DNA of 64,000 bases, taken from Aequorivita sp. Its GTDB lineage: Bacteria; Bacteroidota; Bacteroidia; Flavobacteriales; Flavobacteriaceae. Under the pieces are notes generated by a model. That model was not told where the DNA came from, ran no database searches, and saw only the letters and a program-made list of their open reading frames with translations. Shown here in pieces: positions 18,827 through 27,175 of this stretch; positions within the stretch are counted from its first letter, which is position 1, and each line of letters begins with the position of its first letter. Made by a program: the position numbers and the translations under genes. The stretch covers positions 1 through 64,000 of the forward strand of contig JAGXGE010000030.1 of NCBI GenBank assembly GCA_024637015.1, read 5' to 3'.

Positions 18827-19732
18827 ATGTGTGGAACATGTGGTTGTGGAAGTGAAAAAAATGGGGTTGTTATACAAAACCCGTTAGAAATTAAAACCCA
18901 TCAACACGAGCATCAAAATCATGAGCATCATCATTCGCACGAAGATGAACACACTCATGAACACACCCATGATGGGCACTCCCATAATCATGAACATAAT
19001 CATGATGGGCATTCCCATAGTCATGAACACACCCACGATGGCCATTCTCATAGCCATGAACACAGCCCCCATAAAAAAAAGGTGTTGGAAATTGAACAAG
19101 ATATCTTGCAGCAAAATGATATTATGGCTGCCAGAAACAAAGGATATTTTGAGGCAAAAAGCATCTTTGCGCTTAATTTGGTCAGTTCACCAGGCTCAGG
19201 TAAAACAGCTTTGTTGGAGCGTACTTTAAAAGATTTAAAAGAGGACCTCTCATTTTATGTTATCGAAGGCGATCAGCAAACATTGAATGATGCCAATAGA
19301 ATAGCTGCAGTTGGAATTCCTGTTATACAAATAAACACAGGAAAAGGATGTCATTTGGAAAGTGATATGGTATATGACGCAGTTAAAAAGCTAGACATAA
19401 GTGACAATTCAATCTTAATGATCGAAAACGTAGGTAATTTAGTATGCCCATCTATGTTCAATTTAGGTGAAAGCAAAAGGGTTGTTATCATTAGCACTAC
19501 AGAAGGGGAAGATAAACCTTTAAAATATCCAGATATGTTTCATACTTCCGATATCTGTATCATAAATAAAATTGATTTAATGCCTTATTTGCAATTTGAT
19601 CTGGCACAGCTAAAGGAAAATGCATTAAAAGTAAATCCGCATTTGCAATTTTTTGAGTTGTCTGCTACTACTGGAGATGGCATGGAAGCTTGGTATCAAT
19701 GGTTAAAAGAAAGTAGAATTACATTAAAATAA
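18827..19732 (+). CDS. hypB: GTPase HypB with nickel-storing histidine-rich region
   Basis: HypB is the GTPase that powers nickel insertion. It begins with the high-affinity Ni site MCGTCGCG (the C-x2-C-x-C type motif). A histidine-rich region follows at about residues 25-82, then the GTPase with P-loop SSPGSGKT, EGDQQT, and NKIDLMPY. The metal-binding motif around KGCHLE is also present. At 301 aa its extra length comes from the His repeat. It is 18 bases after hypA and 6 before hypC. The His tract probably buffers nickel, as in HypB of nodulating bacteria; this is inference from family knowledge. Confidence 0.96.
   Translation: MCGTCGCGSEKNGVVIQNPLEIKTHQHEHQNHEHHHSHEDEHTHEHTHDGHSHNHEHNHDGHSHSHEHTHDGHSHSHEHSPHKKKVLEIEQDILQQNDIMAARNKGYFEAKSIFALNLVSSPGSGKTALLERTLKDLKEDLSFYVIEGDQQTLNDANRIAAVGIPVIQINTGKGCHLESDMVYDAVKKLDISDNSILMIENVGNLVCPSMFNLGESKRVVIISTTEGEDKPLKYPDMFHTSDICIINKIDLMPYLQFDLAQLKENALKVNPHLQFFELSATTGDGMEAWYQWLKESRITLK
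18956..19068 (+). repeat. 33-bp tandem repeat coding the HypB histidine tract
   Basis: Three full units (18956-18988, 18989-19021, 19022-19054) and a partial fourth each encode an 11-residue pattern HEHTHDGHSHS. The units differ at several bases, mainly third positions, so the array is not newly made, but its length could vary between strains and change nickel-storage capacity. Confidence 0.8.
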
Positions 19733-19738
19733 GAAACC

Positions 19739-19999
19739 ATGTGTTTATCCATACCAGGAAAATTAATTGAAATAACGGCCCAACTAGATGAAACTTTTAG
19801 AATTGGTAAGGTTTCGTTTGATGGTGTTCTCAAGGAAGTAAGCCTAACATTAGTGCCTGCCGCAAAAATAAATGACTATGTTATGGTACATGTTGGAGCA
19901 GCCATAAGTATTGTTGATGAGGTGGAAGCAAAAAAAACGTTTGAGATTTTAAAGCAATTAGGGGAGCTAGACGATTTGCACAACCTAGATATCAATTAA
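19739..19999 (+). CDS. hypC: Hydrogenase assembly chaperone HypC
   Basis: HypC is a small OB-fold chaperone that works with HypD in Fe(CN)2CO assembly and escorts it to the large subunit. The N-terminal MCLSIPGKL with Cys2 is diagnostic, and VHVGAAISIVDEVEA is the typical second half. At 86 aa it has normal length. It starts 6 bases after hypB and precedes aat by 21 bases. Confidence 0.95.
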   Translation: MCLSIPGKLIEITAQLDETFRIGKVSFDGVLKEVSLTLVPAAKINDYVMVHVGAAISIVDEVEAKKTFEILKQLGELDDLHNLDIN

Positions 20000-20020
20000 A
20001 CGGATACTAACAGTAAGAGC

Positions 20021-20695
20021 ATGCCATATTTTGAACTATCCAAAGATGAAATTGCTTTCCCTCCAGCTTTTTATGCAGATAATGAGGGATTGTTAGCCGT
20101 TGGTGGCGATATGGATATTGAAAGATTGTTACTGGCATACAACAGTGGCATTTTCTACTGGCATTTTCCATTAAAGCACATTAAATGGTGGTCTCCAGAT
20201 CCTAGAACTGTAATATTTTTAGATTCCTTTGATTTCCCAGAAGATGGGTACAATTCATTAAAAGATACTTTTCAAGTAACTCATAATACTAATTTTGAAA
20301 ACGCATTACGGGTATGCCAACAAGTATATAATATAAAAGACCGTATGAATAATGAATGGTTATCCGAACGTTCCTTTCGTGCGTTTTTAGAATTGCATAA
20401 AAAGGGATTTGCCCATTCTGTGGAAATATGGAAAAATAAAAAGTTGGTAGGAGGCTCATTTGGCGTTGCCATAGGAAAGCTCTTTTTTGGTGAATATAAA
20501 TTTGAGATCATGGAAAGTGCCGCTGAGTTTGCAGTTTTGTCCTTACTGAAAAAACTTTCAGATGAAAAATTTCGTTTAATCGATATGCAAAAACCAACCA
20601 TATTTCTTGATGGTTTAGAATATGACGAGCTATCAAGGATTGAATACGTTGGTATTTGTAAAGATAACGCAGAGAAATACCCAAGTCATGTATAG
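20021..20695 (+). CDS. aat: Leucyl/phenylalanyl-tRNA--protein transferase
   Basis: Aat adds Leu or Phe to the N-termini of proteins with basic ends, marking them for ClpSP degradation. The sequence shows FPPAFYADNEGLLAVGGDM, SGIFYWHFP, KWWSPDPR, and the GGSFGVAIGKLFFGE.F core. At 224 aa it has full length. It lies 21 bases after hypC in the same direction, so it is probably co-transcribed with the hyp genes. The family does not suggest a direct link to hydrogenase. Confidence 0.93.
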   Translation: MPYFELSKDEIAFPPAFYADNEGLLAVGGDMDIERLLLAYNSGIFYWHFPLKHIKWWSPDPRTVIFLDSFDFPEDGYNSLKDTFQVTHNTNFENALRVCQQVYNIKDRMNNEWLSERSFRAFLELHKKGFAHSVEIWKNKKLVGGSFGVAIGKLFFGEYKFEIMESAAEFAVLSLLKKLSDEKFRLIDMQKPTIFLDGLEYDELSRIEYVGICKDNAEKYPSHV

Positions 20696-20724
20696 AAGCG
20701 ATAAAAATTTCAAACACATTGAAA

Positions 20725-22470
20725 ATGGATACTTTATTTAAAGAGCAGATTAGTATTGCGAGTATATTTTTGCAAGAAAATGATATTGAAAAAGCGCTGC
20801 AAGGGTATGAAAATGCTTTAGCAGTTGCAGAGACTATTGACCAAAAAATAGATCTTTATAATGTATTGGGTAGGTTGTACCTAAAAACAAAAAATCCAGA
20901 CAGGGCAGCATCCATGTTTGAAGAATCCCTGATCCTTCATACCAATGATGATAATGCTGGAAATTTGGGCGATAAAGCTGCCATTTATAATAATCTGGGA
21001 GCTATTTATTTAACTTCAAATCTCAAGAAAGCCATTGAGAATTATACAACGGCATTAAAGATATACAAGGAAATTACTGAAACTGGAAATGAATTGTTTC
21101 TTCCGCATTTGGCGAACACGAATTTTGCTTTGGCCGAAGCATATACCCAAAAAAACAAACTATTTTTTGCAAAAAAACACTTTAAAGAGGTAATTGCGGT
21201 GTGTAATCAAATTTCCGACAAAAGCTTTAATCCATTAAAAGCAAGTTCATACTATAATTTAGGAAATCTGTATACCGAAGAATTCAATCTTCATGATGCC
21301 AAAGTGAATTACCAAAAATCTTTGGATTTATTTGAAGGGTTAACCAATGAGAACAAGGAATATTATCAACCTTATTTGGCTTCAGTTTACAATAATTTGG
21401 GAGTCACTTTTAAATCTAATGAAGATTATAAAAATGCGTTGACGTATTTCGAAAAAGCGCTAGAACACTATATTGATTTAGCCGAAAACTTCACCCCTAA
21501 ATTTTTTCCCTACGTTGCAGCAACCTACAACAGTATGGGTATTTTATCTGCTGAAATCAAAAATTTTGAAAAAGCAATTTTGTATATGCAAAATACGAGT
21601 GCCATTTATAATGATTTAGTAGATGCACATCCAGAGGAATACACGCACTATTTAGCTACTTCGCTTCACAATTTGGGGTTGTTTTACTTGGAGCTAAAAA
21701 AAATTGAGGAAGCCGAAGAGCATTTTTTGACGGCCTTGCGAATGCGCAAAAAACTTGCTCTTCAAGAACCAAAAATTTTTAATGATGATGTTTGTGCTAC
21801 AACCATGAATCTCGTTGAATTATATATGGTTAAATTGGAGAACAGCATGGATTTTAGCTATAAAAAAATCTGTACAGACTTATTGGATGATGTTGAAGAA
21901 CGTTTGCAAAAACTTGATAAACCATCACCAGTGCAAAAAACCATGAATAGTGATTGCCAATATTATCTGGAGTACTTTAAAAGCTTAACCGAGGAACAAC
22001 TTCTATCGGAAGTCACTCTTAAAAAAGTAGATGCTTTTATTGAAGAAATCAACTCAACAATAGTACCTGCTGAAAAAATTGTATTTCAACTGAAAATTGT
22101 GGATCTACTTGAAGAAGTGTATAATGAATATCCACAAAATGCTAAAATAGTCAATGAACTTGGGTATGCATATAACGATTTGTCGTGGCTATACATAAGA
22201 ATAAAAGAATTTAAAAAAGCAGAAATAACAGTGCTAACGGCATCAAAATTAGAACTTCCCATTCTTCCTTTAAAATGCAATTTGGCACATAGCTATTTAT
22301 TACAGGATAAGTTTGACGAATCACAGCGCTTATATCTTGAATTTATAAATGGAAAAAGAATTGAAAATGAACCCTTGGAAGTTTCAATAGTAAGAGATTT
22401 CCAAACCTTAACAAATGATGGCGTATACCATCAAGATTTTGAAAAAATAAAGAGCTTACTTAAATTATAA
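20725..22470 (+). CDS. Tetratricopeptide repeat protein
   Basis: A 581-aa protein built mainly from TPR helices, for example AAIYNNLGAIYLTSNLKKAIENYTTALKI-like units at about residues 85-120, then again near 165, 215, 260 and 305, each separated by about 45-50 residues. The spacing with a conserved YLAxxxxNLG core resembles TPR_10/TPR_12 type arrays. No signal peptide is seen, so it is likely cytoplasmic. The C-terminal 200 residues are less repetitive. I prefer ATG 20725 to TTG 20719. It follows aat by 29 bases. Its partner is unknown. Confidence 0.75.
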   Translation: MDTLFKEQISIASIFLQENDIEKALQGYENALAVAETIDQKIDLYNVLGRLYLKTKNPDRAASMFEESLILHTNDDNAGNLGDKAAIYNNLGAIYLTSNLKKAIENYTTALKIYKEITETGNELFLPHLANTNFALAEAYTQKNKLFFAKKHFKEVIAVCNQISDKSFNPLKASSYYNLGNLYTEEFNLHDAKVNYQKSLDLFEGLTNENKEYYQPYLASVYNNLGVTFKSNEDYKNALTYFEKALEHYIDLAENFTPKFFPYVAATYNSMGILSAEIKNFEKAILYMQNTSAIYNDLVDAHPEEYTHYLATSLHNLGLFYLELKKIEEAEEHFLTALRMRKKLALQEPKIFNDDVCATTMNLVELYMVKLENSMDFSYKKICTDLLDDVEERLQKLDKPSPVQKTMNSDCQYYLEYFKSLTEEQLLSEVTLKKVDAFIEEINSTIVPAEKIVFQLKIVDLLEEVYNEYPQNAKIVNELGYAYNDLSWLYIRIKEFKKAEITVLTASKLELPILPLKCNLAHSYLLQDKFDESQRLYLEFINGKRIENEPLEVSIVRDFQTLTNDGVYHQDFEKIKSLLKL

Positions 22471-23094
22471 AACCAATTTAGCACTATCTAAAAAGCCCAT
22501 AAATATATAGCGAGCAAAGCGAAGCAATCCTCTTCACGCTTCATCTCTCACCCTCCATTACTCATTACTAACCCACTCACCTTATCTAGAAAAACAAACT
22601 AAGTACTTATCACTTTGTAAATCCGCTTTGTCTAATTGTATCTGCTACCTAAGCCTAAAACTCTTCATCCTTACTTGCGAAGGCTTGTAATTTATGTCTC
22701 TCCAACTATTATTTTATAGCTCTCAATCCACCTCCAAAATATTAATAGCCTCTTCCCAAACTTTTTTCATTTCCACCAAAAGCCCTTATAGCTGTTTTCA
22801 AAGTTTCAAAAAGAATATGCGCAGATTTCAAAACCATAGTTTATATCCAATTTTAAAAAAAATATCTTCTAAAAGTATCTGGTTTTCAATAATTTATTAA
22901 ATTTACATAGTTGATATCCATTTTGGGTATAAACCAAAACTCTCCTCTTTCTAAGCAGTTCGCTTTTTATTCGGCGTTAATTTTCAATTGTTTTCTTACT
23001 GATTGTCCAACTTAAAAACATTAGTAGGATGACAACAAAAAAGACCTTAGATCAGAATTAAATACGTTGCAATTAATGATTATTAAATTATTGA
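22471..23094. other. Gene-free stretch
   Basis: No convincing gene on either strand. The plus strand is pyrimidine-rich between about 22520 and 22700, with no coding pattern. A 68-codon open frame at 22694-22900 has no family features and is judged to be chance. No hairpin terminator stands out after the TPR gene. Confidence 0.5.
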
Positions 23095-23940
23095 ATGCCC
23101 AAAATCCTAAACATACCACCCAGTATTTTCTTGGCGCCTTTTGTGCGCACCTACACCCTTTTGAAATTTAATACCTATCAAAAAGAGCTATGCTGGCCGT
23201 GCTACTCCGGCCCCGAAATGTGCCTACTCTTTTTTCTTGAGGAACACCCAAAAGGTTTGCCAATTAACGGCAATGATTCCAGTGACAATAAATCAAAACG
23301 TGCTTTGCTAAAAGGACTTTTTACAAGGTTTAGTGGAAGTTGGAAATTTAAGGGCGAATATTCCATTTTTAGGATACAGTTTACCCCGAATGGATTCCAT
23401 AGCCTTTTCGGTTTACCGTTAAAGGAATTCACGAATAAAATTGTAGATGCACAAACCGTTTTTGGCAAAGAGATTACCCTGCATTGTGAACAACTCCAAC
23501 AAACACAAAACATTTTTAAAATGGCAGCGCTCACCGATGAGTACCTAAAGAAGTATGTTACACAAAAAAAAGCAACTGCTAGTAAAAAGGGAGTGGACTT
23601 GGTTTCCAATGCCATATTGCGGTCCAATTGCTCAGTACCTATAGAACAATATGCAGCGATGGCCAAAATGAGTCTGCGCAATTTTGAACGAAAATTCAGG
23701 AAACAGGTAGGAACTTCGCCCAAAACATTTTGCCGCTTGTTACGCTTCAATCGTGCCATACAATTAAAGTTAATGTCTCCTGAAAAATGCTGGACCAGCA
23801 TTGCACTGGATTGTGATTACTATGACCAGATGCATATGATCAAGGATTTCAAAAAATTCGCTGGCGCCAGTCCCACAAAGCTTTTTGAAAATAGTTCCCG
23901 TCCTGCCCTTCGTATTGAAAATGTAAAAAGGAGGATATAG
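23095..23940 (+). CDS. AraC family transcriptional regulator
   Basis: A 281-aa DNA-binding regulator. The C-terminal two-HTH AraC domain spans about residues 175-265 (MAKMSLRNFERKFRKQVGTSPKTF, CDYYDQMHMIKDFKKFAGASP). The N-terminal 140 residues resemble the DUF6597 sensor type found in flavobacterial AraC proteins (YSGPEMCLLFFLEE, RIQFTPNGFHSLFGLP). ATG 23095 is the only reasonable start. The next gene downstream on the same strand, 337 bases away, is a large unrecognised protein that it could control; this is inference. Confidence 0.88.
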   Translation: MPKILNIPPSIFLAPFVRTYTLLKFNTYQKELCWPCYSGPEMCLLFFLEEHPKGLPINGNDSSDNKSKRALLKGLFTRFSGSWKFKGEYSIFRIQFTPNGFHSLFGLPLKEFTNKIVDAQTVFGKEITLHCEQLQQTQNIFKMAALTDEYLKKYVTQKKATASKKGVDLVSNAILRSNCSVPIEQYAAMAKMSLRNFERKFRKQVGTSPKTFCRLLRFNRAIQLKLMSPEKCWTSIALDCDYYDQMHMIKDFKKFAGASPTKLFENSSRPALRIENVKRRI

Positions 23941-24277
23941 CTATAGGGTAGCCATCAGCTACAACAAACTCTTTATAATGGAACCTATAAAATACCCTGC
24001 TTCCTTTCTTTTATTAAAATAAGCTGTCGCTTTTGTACTATTCCAAATAAAGAAGGATTATTAATTTAATGCCATTATTTGTAGGTATTTAAAAGCAAAG
24101 GATTTCTCTCCTCTTAAAGATTTGCTTGGCTTGCATTGTTTAGTATATACTACAAAGAACTTCCCATTTAATACGTACAAGGTTTGTTGATTGCCGTCAA
24201 CAAGCAATATGAATTAATGGAGTATGCCCAAAATCCAAATTGAAATAGAGTAGGCACTAACCTATAATCAAGTAATC
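23941..24277. other. Gene-free stretch upstream of the 755-aa protein
   Basis: No gene, clear hairpin or repeat is seen. It is long enough to hold the promoter of the 755-aa gene. A long 5' leader is possible. Confidence 0.4.
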
Positions 24278-26545
24278 ATGGCAAAAAATCCTGACTACCC
24301 GAACAGAAATTTCAAAATCAAAGTAGATTTTGAACAACCCCCAGAAAGAGATTTTCCACTTATCGGTTTTCTTTTTCATTGCAGGGGTAAGTTGCTTCAA
24401 TGGCAATATGTGAAAGACAATATCTTGGAATTCAATCTAGAGAAATTGCCTAAGGAAAACAGGGAAATGAAAATAAATCCTGAGCAGCTCAGGCTATTTA
24501 TCGCTCCCGCTTCCGACAAAAAAATCACCCGAATAAACACTGCCGAACAGTTGCAAAGCTATAAGGCATACGAGGCATTGATAAAAATGGACGCCAACCA
24601 AGGCTTCTCTATTTTGCCCATTCCTGAGGTGTTATCCCGCTTCTGGCTTTGGTGCAAATGCCGCGTAAGTGGAAAAGTTTCAAAATGGTTCCACACGGGC
24701 AACAATTGGGAAGATCGCGCAGTTTGCAGGGCGCGTGTACATATTTGTGAGATTGATCCTATTTTGTATTGGATCAATAGAATACCGGATCACATTATCG
24801 CCAAGGTGCCAGATGCCATATTGAAGCCAGTATTTAAATTCCCGATTCCCATTCCAGATCCTGAGCCTTTTCAACGGATTGAACGCTTTCCAATGATGGA
24901 AGGGGGAAATGAAGAGAATATTTTCAAAACGCAATCGCTTCAAGGGATACGTAAGGAAACCATTTCCAAATTACCCGAATTGGGTCCTGAAATAAAACAG
25001 CAATTTGCCTCTGGCAACCTGAATACTATTAGGGAAGCTATAGCAAAAAATTATATGTTGTTGCATCCATGGTTCTGCTTTTGGCCGTGGTGGTGGCCTT
25101 ATTTTTACCGTTGTAAGGAATTGGCGGTAGTAGAAACCAATGCCAGCGGTAGGTTTGAAAAGAGTGTTTACTATAACTGCTTTGGCGATAAGCCTGATAT
25201 TTATATTTGGGTTGAATATATGATCAATGGGGTTTGGACCACAGTTTACAAACCGCCCATCCCTTGCAATACCCATTGGAACTACGCTTGTGGTACCGAT
25301 ATAAACATTCATCTTACTCACGAGATGGTTGCAGGCGATTGCTGCTGCGATTGCCATTTGCCAGGGCAAAATGTCTTTTTAAGGTCTGTTGGATATACCA
25401 GCGTTTCCCATATAAAACAGACGCATCAACTGCTACCACCCCCAATGCAATCTGTAGCTTATGATAGGATTGGTTTAACGGATGCAGGCGCATCTGGAGA
25501 CAGTTTCTTAATTACCACAGTAGATGATTATAAAAGACCATTTGGCGGGATTCCGACTTTTAGAATGGGCTTCGGCAATGATTTGCCAAATTCCAATATG
25601 TATTATTATCGTTGGAGTTATAGGAAAATAAAAAGTACCGATTTGTCTCCCGAAACTTCGTATGAGCCATTGGAGCCTATGGGCGCCACGTTTAGTAAGG
25701 GATATGACTATATCTATGAGGATTCAAACGGCGATGAACAATGGGGTGCAGACAGTGTGAAACTTGGTCCTTTTACAGAGGGCCCGAATGATAACTTATA
25801 TATTATACCGCCGGAACTGCCAGAGATGGCGCCGTTCAATATATCTGAGGATTCGCATCCGCATTGGCATCAGCAAACGTATAATATGAATACGATGACC
25901 TTTGATTCCACGAAGCTTGCGGGAGATGGGTTATACCAATTTAAGTTGGAGCTGTTCGACAAGGGAGGCAATCTTTTACAAAATCTTCCAAGGACAACCT
26001 TCAAAACGCCAAGACACGACAACGCGAGTTTTAGTGAAAATGCACCCGATATTCTATTGGAAAATCCAAATTCCTCCAATGCGGATGCTTTCAATATTAT
26101 TATGCGAATAGACAACGGTCAGTGCGCAGGCGATATTTACACAGTAAATGTAGATGACGTGCCTGCTTCTTCAAACTGTTGTGGCTTCGTGAAATATAAA
26201 CCCGATGGGGAAGAAGCTGAACTTGAACTTACCTTTAAAGCAGTCCATCCCACCAATTTTGCTGAGTTTAGCTTTGGTGTGGTTAAAGGTACCTGTGGGG
26301 GAGTACCCATAGCCAATGCAAAAGGAATGGTTATAGATAGTGCCTCTGGCTATACCCTAGACACGACTACGGGAATTTACAGCAAAAGTTTTACCCCTTC
26401 AGAATTGTTGGGTGAATGTTATGTAGATGGAACTGGAAAAGCCGCATTTGCTGAAACATTGCGCATAATTTCTACGGCTACGGACGGTAAATCGCGCGTT
26501 GCCAGAGATTACGGCAGAACAGTGGCATTTGCACTTGAACCCTAA
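24278..26545 (+). CDS. Unrecognised 755-aa Cys/Trp-rich protein
   Basis: I do not recognise the family. There is no signal peptide or membrane segment. The N-terminal 100 residues are polar, and residues 130-230 are rich in Pro, Trp and Ile. Residues 265-285 form an aromatic cluster (WFCFWPWWWPYFYRC), followed by a segment VETNASGRFEKSVYYNCFG...IYIWVEYMINGVW that has the look of a carboxypeptidase-regulatory/transthyretin-like beta-sandwich. Residues near 355-370 contain DCCCDCH, a possible metal-binding or disulfide cluster. The C-terminal half has several beta-rich stretches. A strong terminator follows at 26571-26604, so the gene may be monocistronic. It lies downstream of the AraC regulator. 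No function is proposed. Confidence 0.75.
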   Translation: MAKNPDYPNRNFKIKVDFEQPPERDFPLIGFLFHCRGKLLQWQYVKDNILEFNLEKLPKENREMKINPEQLRLFIAPASDKKITRINTAEQLQSYKAYEALIKMDANQGFSILPIPEVLSRFWLWCKCRVSGKVSKWFHTGNNWEDRAVCRARVHICEIDPILYWINRIPDHIIAKVPDAILKPVFKFPIPIPDPEPFQRIERFPMMEGGNEENIFKTQSLQGIRKETISKLPELGPEIKQQFASGNLNTIREAIAKNYMLLHPWFCFWPWWWPYFYRCKELAVVETNASGRFEKSVYYNCFGDKPDIYIWVEYMINGVWTTVYKPPIPCNTHWNYACGTDINIHLTHEMVAGDCCCDCHLPGQNVFLRSVGYTSVSHIKQTHQLLPPPMQSVAYDRIGLTDAGASGDSFLITTVDDYKRPFGGIPTFRMGFGNDLPNSNMYYYRWSYRKIKSTDLSPETSYEPLEPMGATFSKGYDYIYEDSNGDEQWGADSVKLGPFTEGPNDNLYIIPPELPEMAPFNISEDSHPHWHQQTYNMNTMTFDSTKLAGDGLYQFKLELFDKGGNLLQNLPRTTFKTPRHDNASFSENAPDILLENPNSSNADAFNIIMRIDNGQCAGDIYTVNVDDVPASSNCCGFVKYKPDGEEAELELTFKAVHPTNFAEFSFGVVKGTCGGVPIANAKGMVIDSASGYTLDTTTGIYSKSFTPSELLGECYVDGTGKAAFAETLRIISTATDGKSRVARDYGRTVAFALEP

Positions 26546-26570
26546 AATCTTTAGGTTCTTGTAAATAAAA

Positions 26571-26604
26571 AGCTCGTAGATGTGAGGCTACGAGCTTTTT
26601 TTTT
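26571..26604 (+). terminator. Rho-independent terminator after the 755-aa gene
   Basis: A perfect 9-bp stem AGCTCGTAG (26571-26579) / CTACGAGCT (26588-26596) with an 8-base loop is followed by nine T. It lies 26 bases after the stop codon of the upstream gene. Confidence 0.92.
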
Positions 26605-26679
26605 GCTCACATTTCAAAATTCAATCGATGTAATAGTATAACCAATAACTTTTATTATGTACAGCTTATCGGTCTAACC

Positions 26680-26895
26680 TTGGCTTGGTTTAAGGAAACG
26701 GTAAATAACGATACCTTTATTGGCTCTACCGGACAGATAACAAAGGAGATGCTAGAAAATTACAATATGCTGGCAGATAGCTATGTAACCAATACCGGTA
26801 AATTTTTTAATATGATGGAGGATCTCGCAGAGCCTTCAAACAAAAAAGCAAAAAAGAAGAAAAAGGATGAAGGTATGTCTGCTCCATTGTTTTGA
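26680..26895 (+). CDS. Small Lys-rich hypothetical protein, start uncertain
   Basis: A 71-aa frame begins at TTG 26680 (LAWFKETVNNDTFIGS) and ends in a Lys-rich tail before GMSAPLF. The amino acid composition looks coding, but no ATG is available. A frame-shifted ATG at 26657 reads MYSLSV and then stops, so the 5' end may be disrupted, or TTG may be used. The family is not recognised. It sits directly before the displaced ssrA terminator, facing it. Confidence 0.4.
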   Translation: MAWFKETVNNDTFIGSTGQITKEMLENYNMLADSYVTNTGKFFNMMEDLAEPSNKKAKKKKKDEGMSAPLF

Positions 26896-26924
26896 GCAAG
26901 TTCAGCAATTCCATGAACTAATAA

Positions 26925-26946
26925 AACCACACCTGTCGGTGTGGCT
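26925..26946 (-). terminator. Displaced original ssrA terminator
   Basis: The stem CCACACC-tgtc-GGTGTGG is flanked by AAAA on the left. Read on the minus strand it becomes CCACACC-gaca-GGTGTGG followed by TTTTATT, starting just after the CCA end of the left att copy. This is the layout of a tmRNA 3' end and its terminator, now separated from the functional ssrA by the mobile element. It may also stop the small gene on the plus strand. Confidence 0.75.
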
Positions 26947-26954
26947 TTCTGATG

Positions 26955-26977
26955 GTGGAGCCGGAGGGAATCGAACC
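26955..26977 (-). repeat. Left attachment repeat (old 3' end of ssrA)
   Basis: This 23-base segment matches 31696-31718 at 22 positions; the mismatch is A26970 versus T31711. On the minus strand it reads as the tmRNA T-arm and acceptor 3' strand, and continues into an encoded CCA. It marks the left boundary of the element. Confidence 0.88.
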
Positions 26978-27103
26978 TATCTAATTGAAATTATTTTTTT
27001 TCACAATAAAATTATGTAAAAACCTTTTATTAATAACTGTTTACGAGTATTTGAAAAATATCTATAATTAGAATACGTAATACTTAGATAGTATAAATAC
27101 GTA

Positions 27104-27126
27104 AAATGTCGGGAAGATGTCGGGAA
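27104..27126 (+). repeat. Left arm-type direct repeat of the element
   Basis: A 23-base sequence identical to 31616-31638. It contains two tandem copies of ATGTCGGGAAG. It lies 126 bases inside the left att repeat and 49 bases before the integrase start. Two copies of AATACGTAA (27072-27080 and 27096-27104) precede it and could be excisionase sites. Confidence 0.8.
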
Positions 27127-27142
27127 GAATATTAACATTTGC

Positions 27143-27150
27143 TATATTTG
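27143..27150 (+). promoter_or_regulatory. Integrase promoter -7 box
   Basis: TATATTTG is an exact match to the Bacteroidota TAnnTTTG box, 25 bases before the integrase ATG. The expected -33 region overlaps the arm-type repeat at 27104-27126, so integrase binding could repress its own promoter. Confidence 0.65.
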
Positions 27151-27175
27151 AAGTGTTCAAAAATGATATTTTCTA

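Noticed and set aside
18956-19068. Possible CRISPR-like direct repeats
   Set aside because: The 33-bp units are contiguous, with no spacers, and encode the HypB histidine tract in frame.
22694-22900. 68-codon open frame on the plus strand
   Set aside because: Serine- and phenylalanine-rich translation of pyrimidine-rich DNA, with no start signal or family. Chance open frame.
26955-26977. A separate degenerate tRNA gene
   Set aside because: Only the T-arm and acceptor 3' strand are present, and they match ssrA, so it is an att copy and not a tRNA gene.
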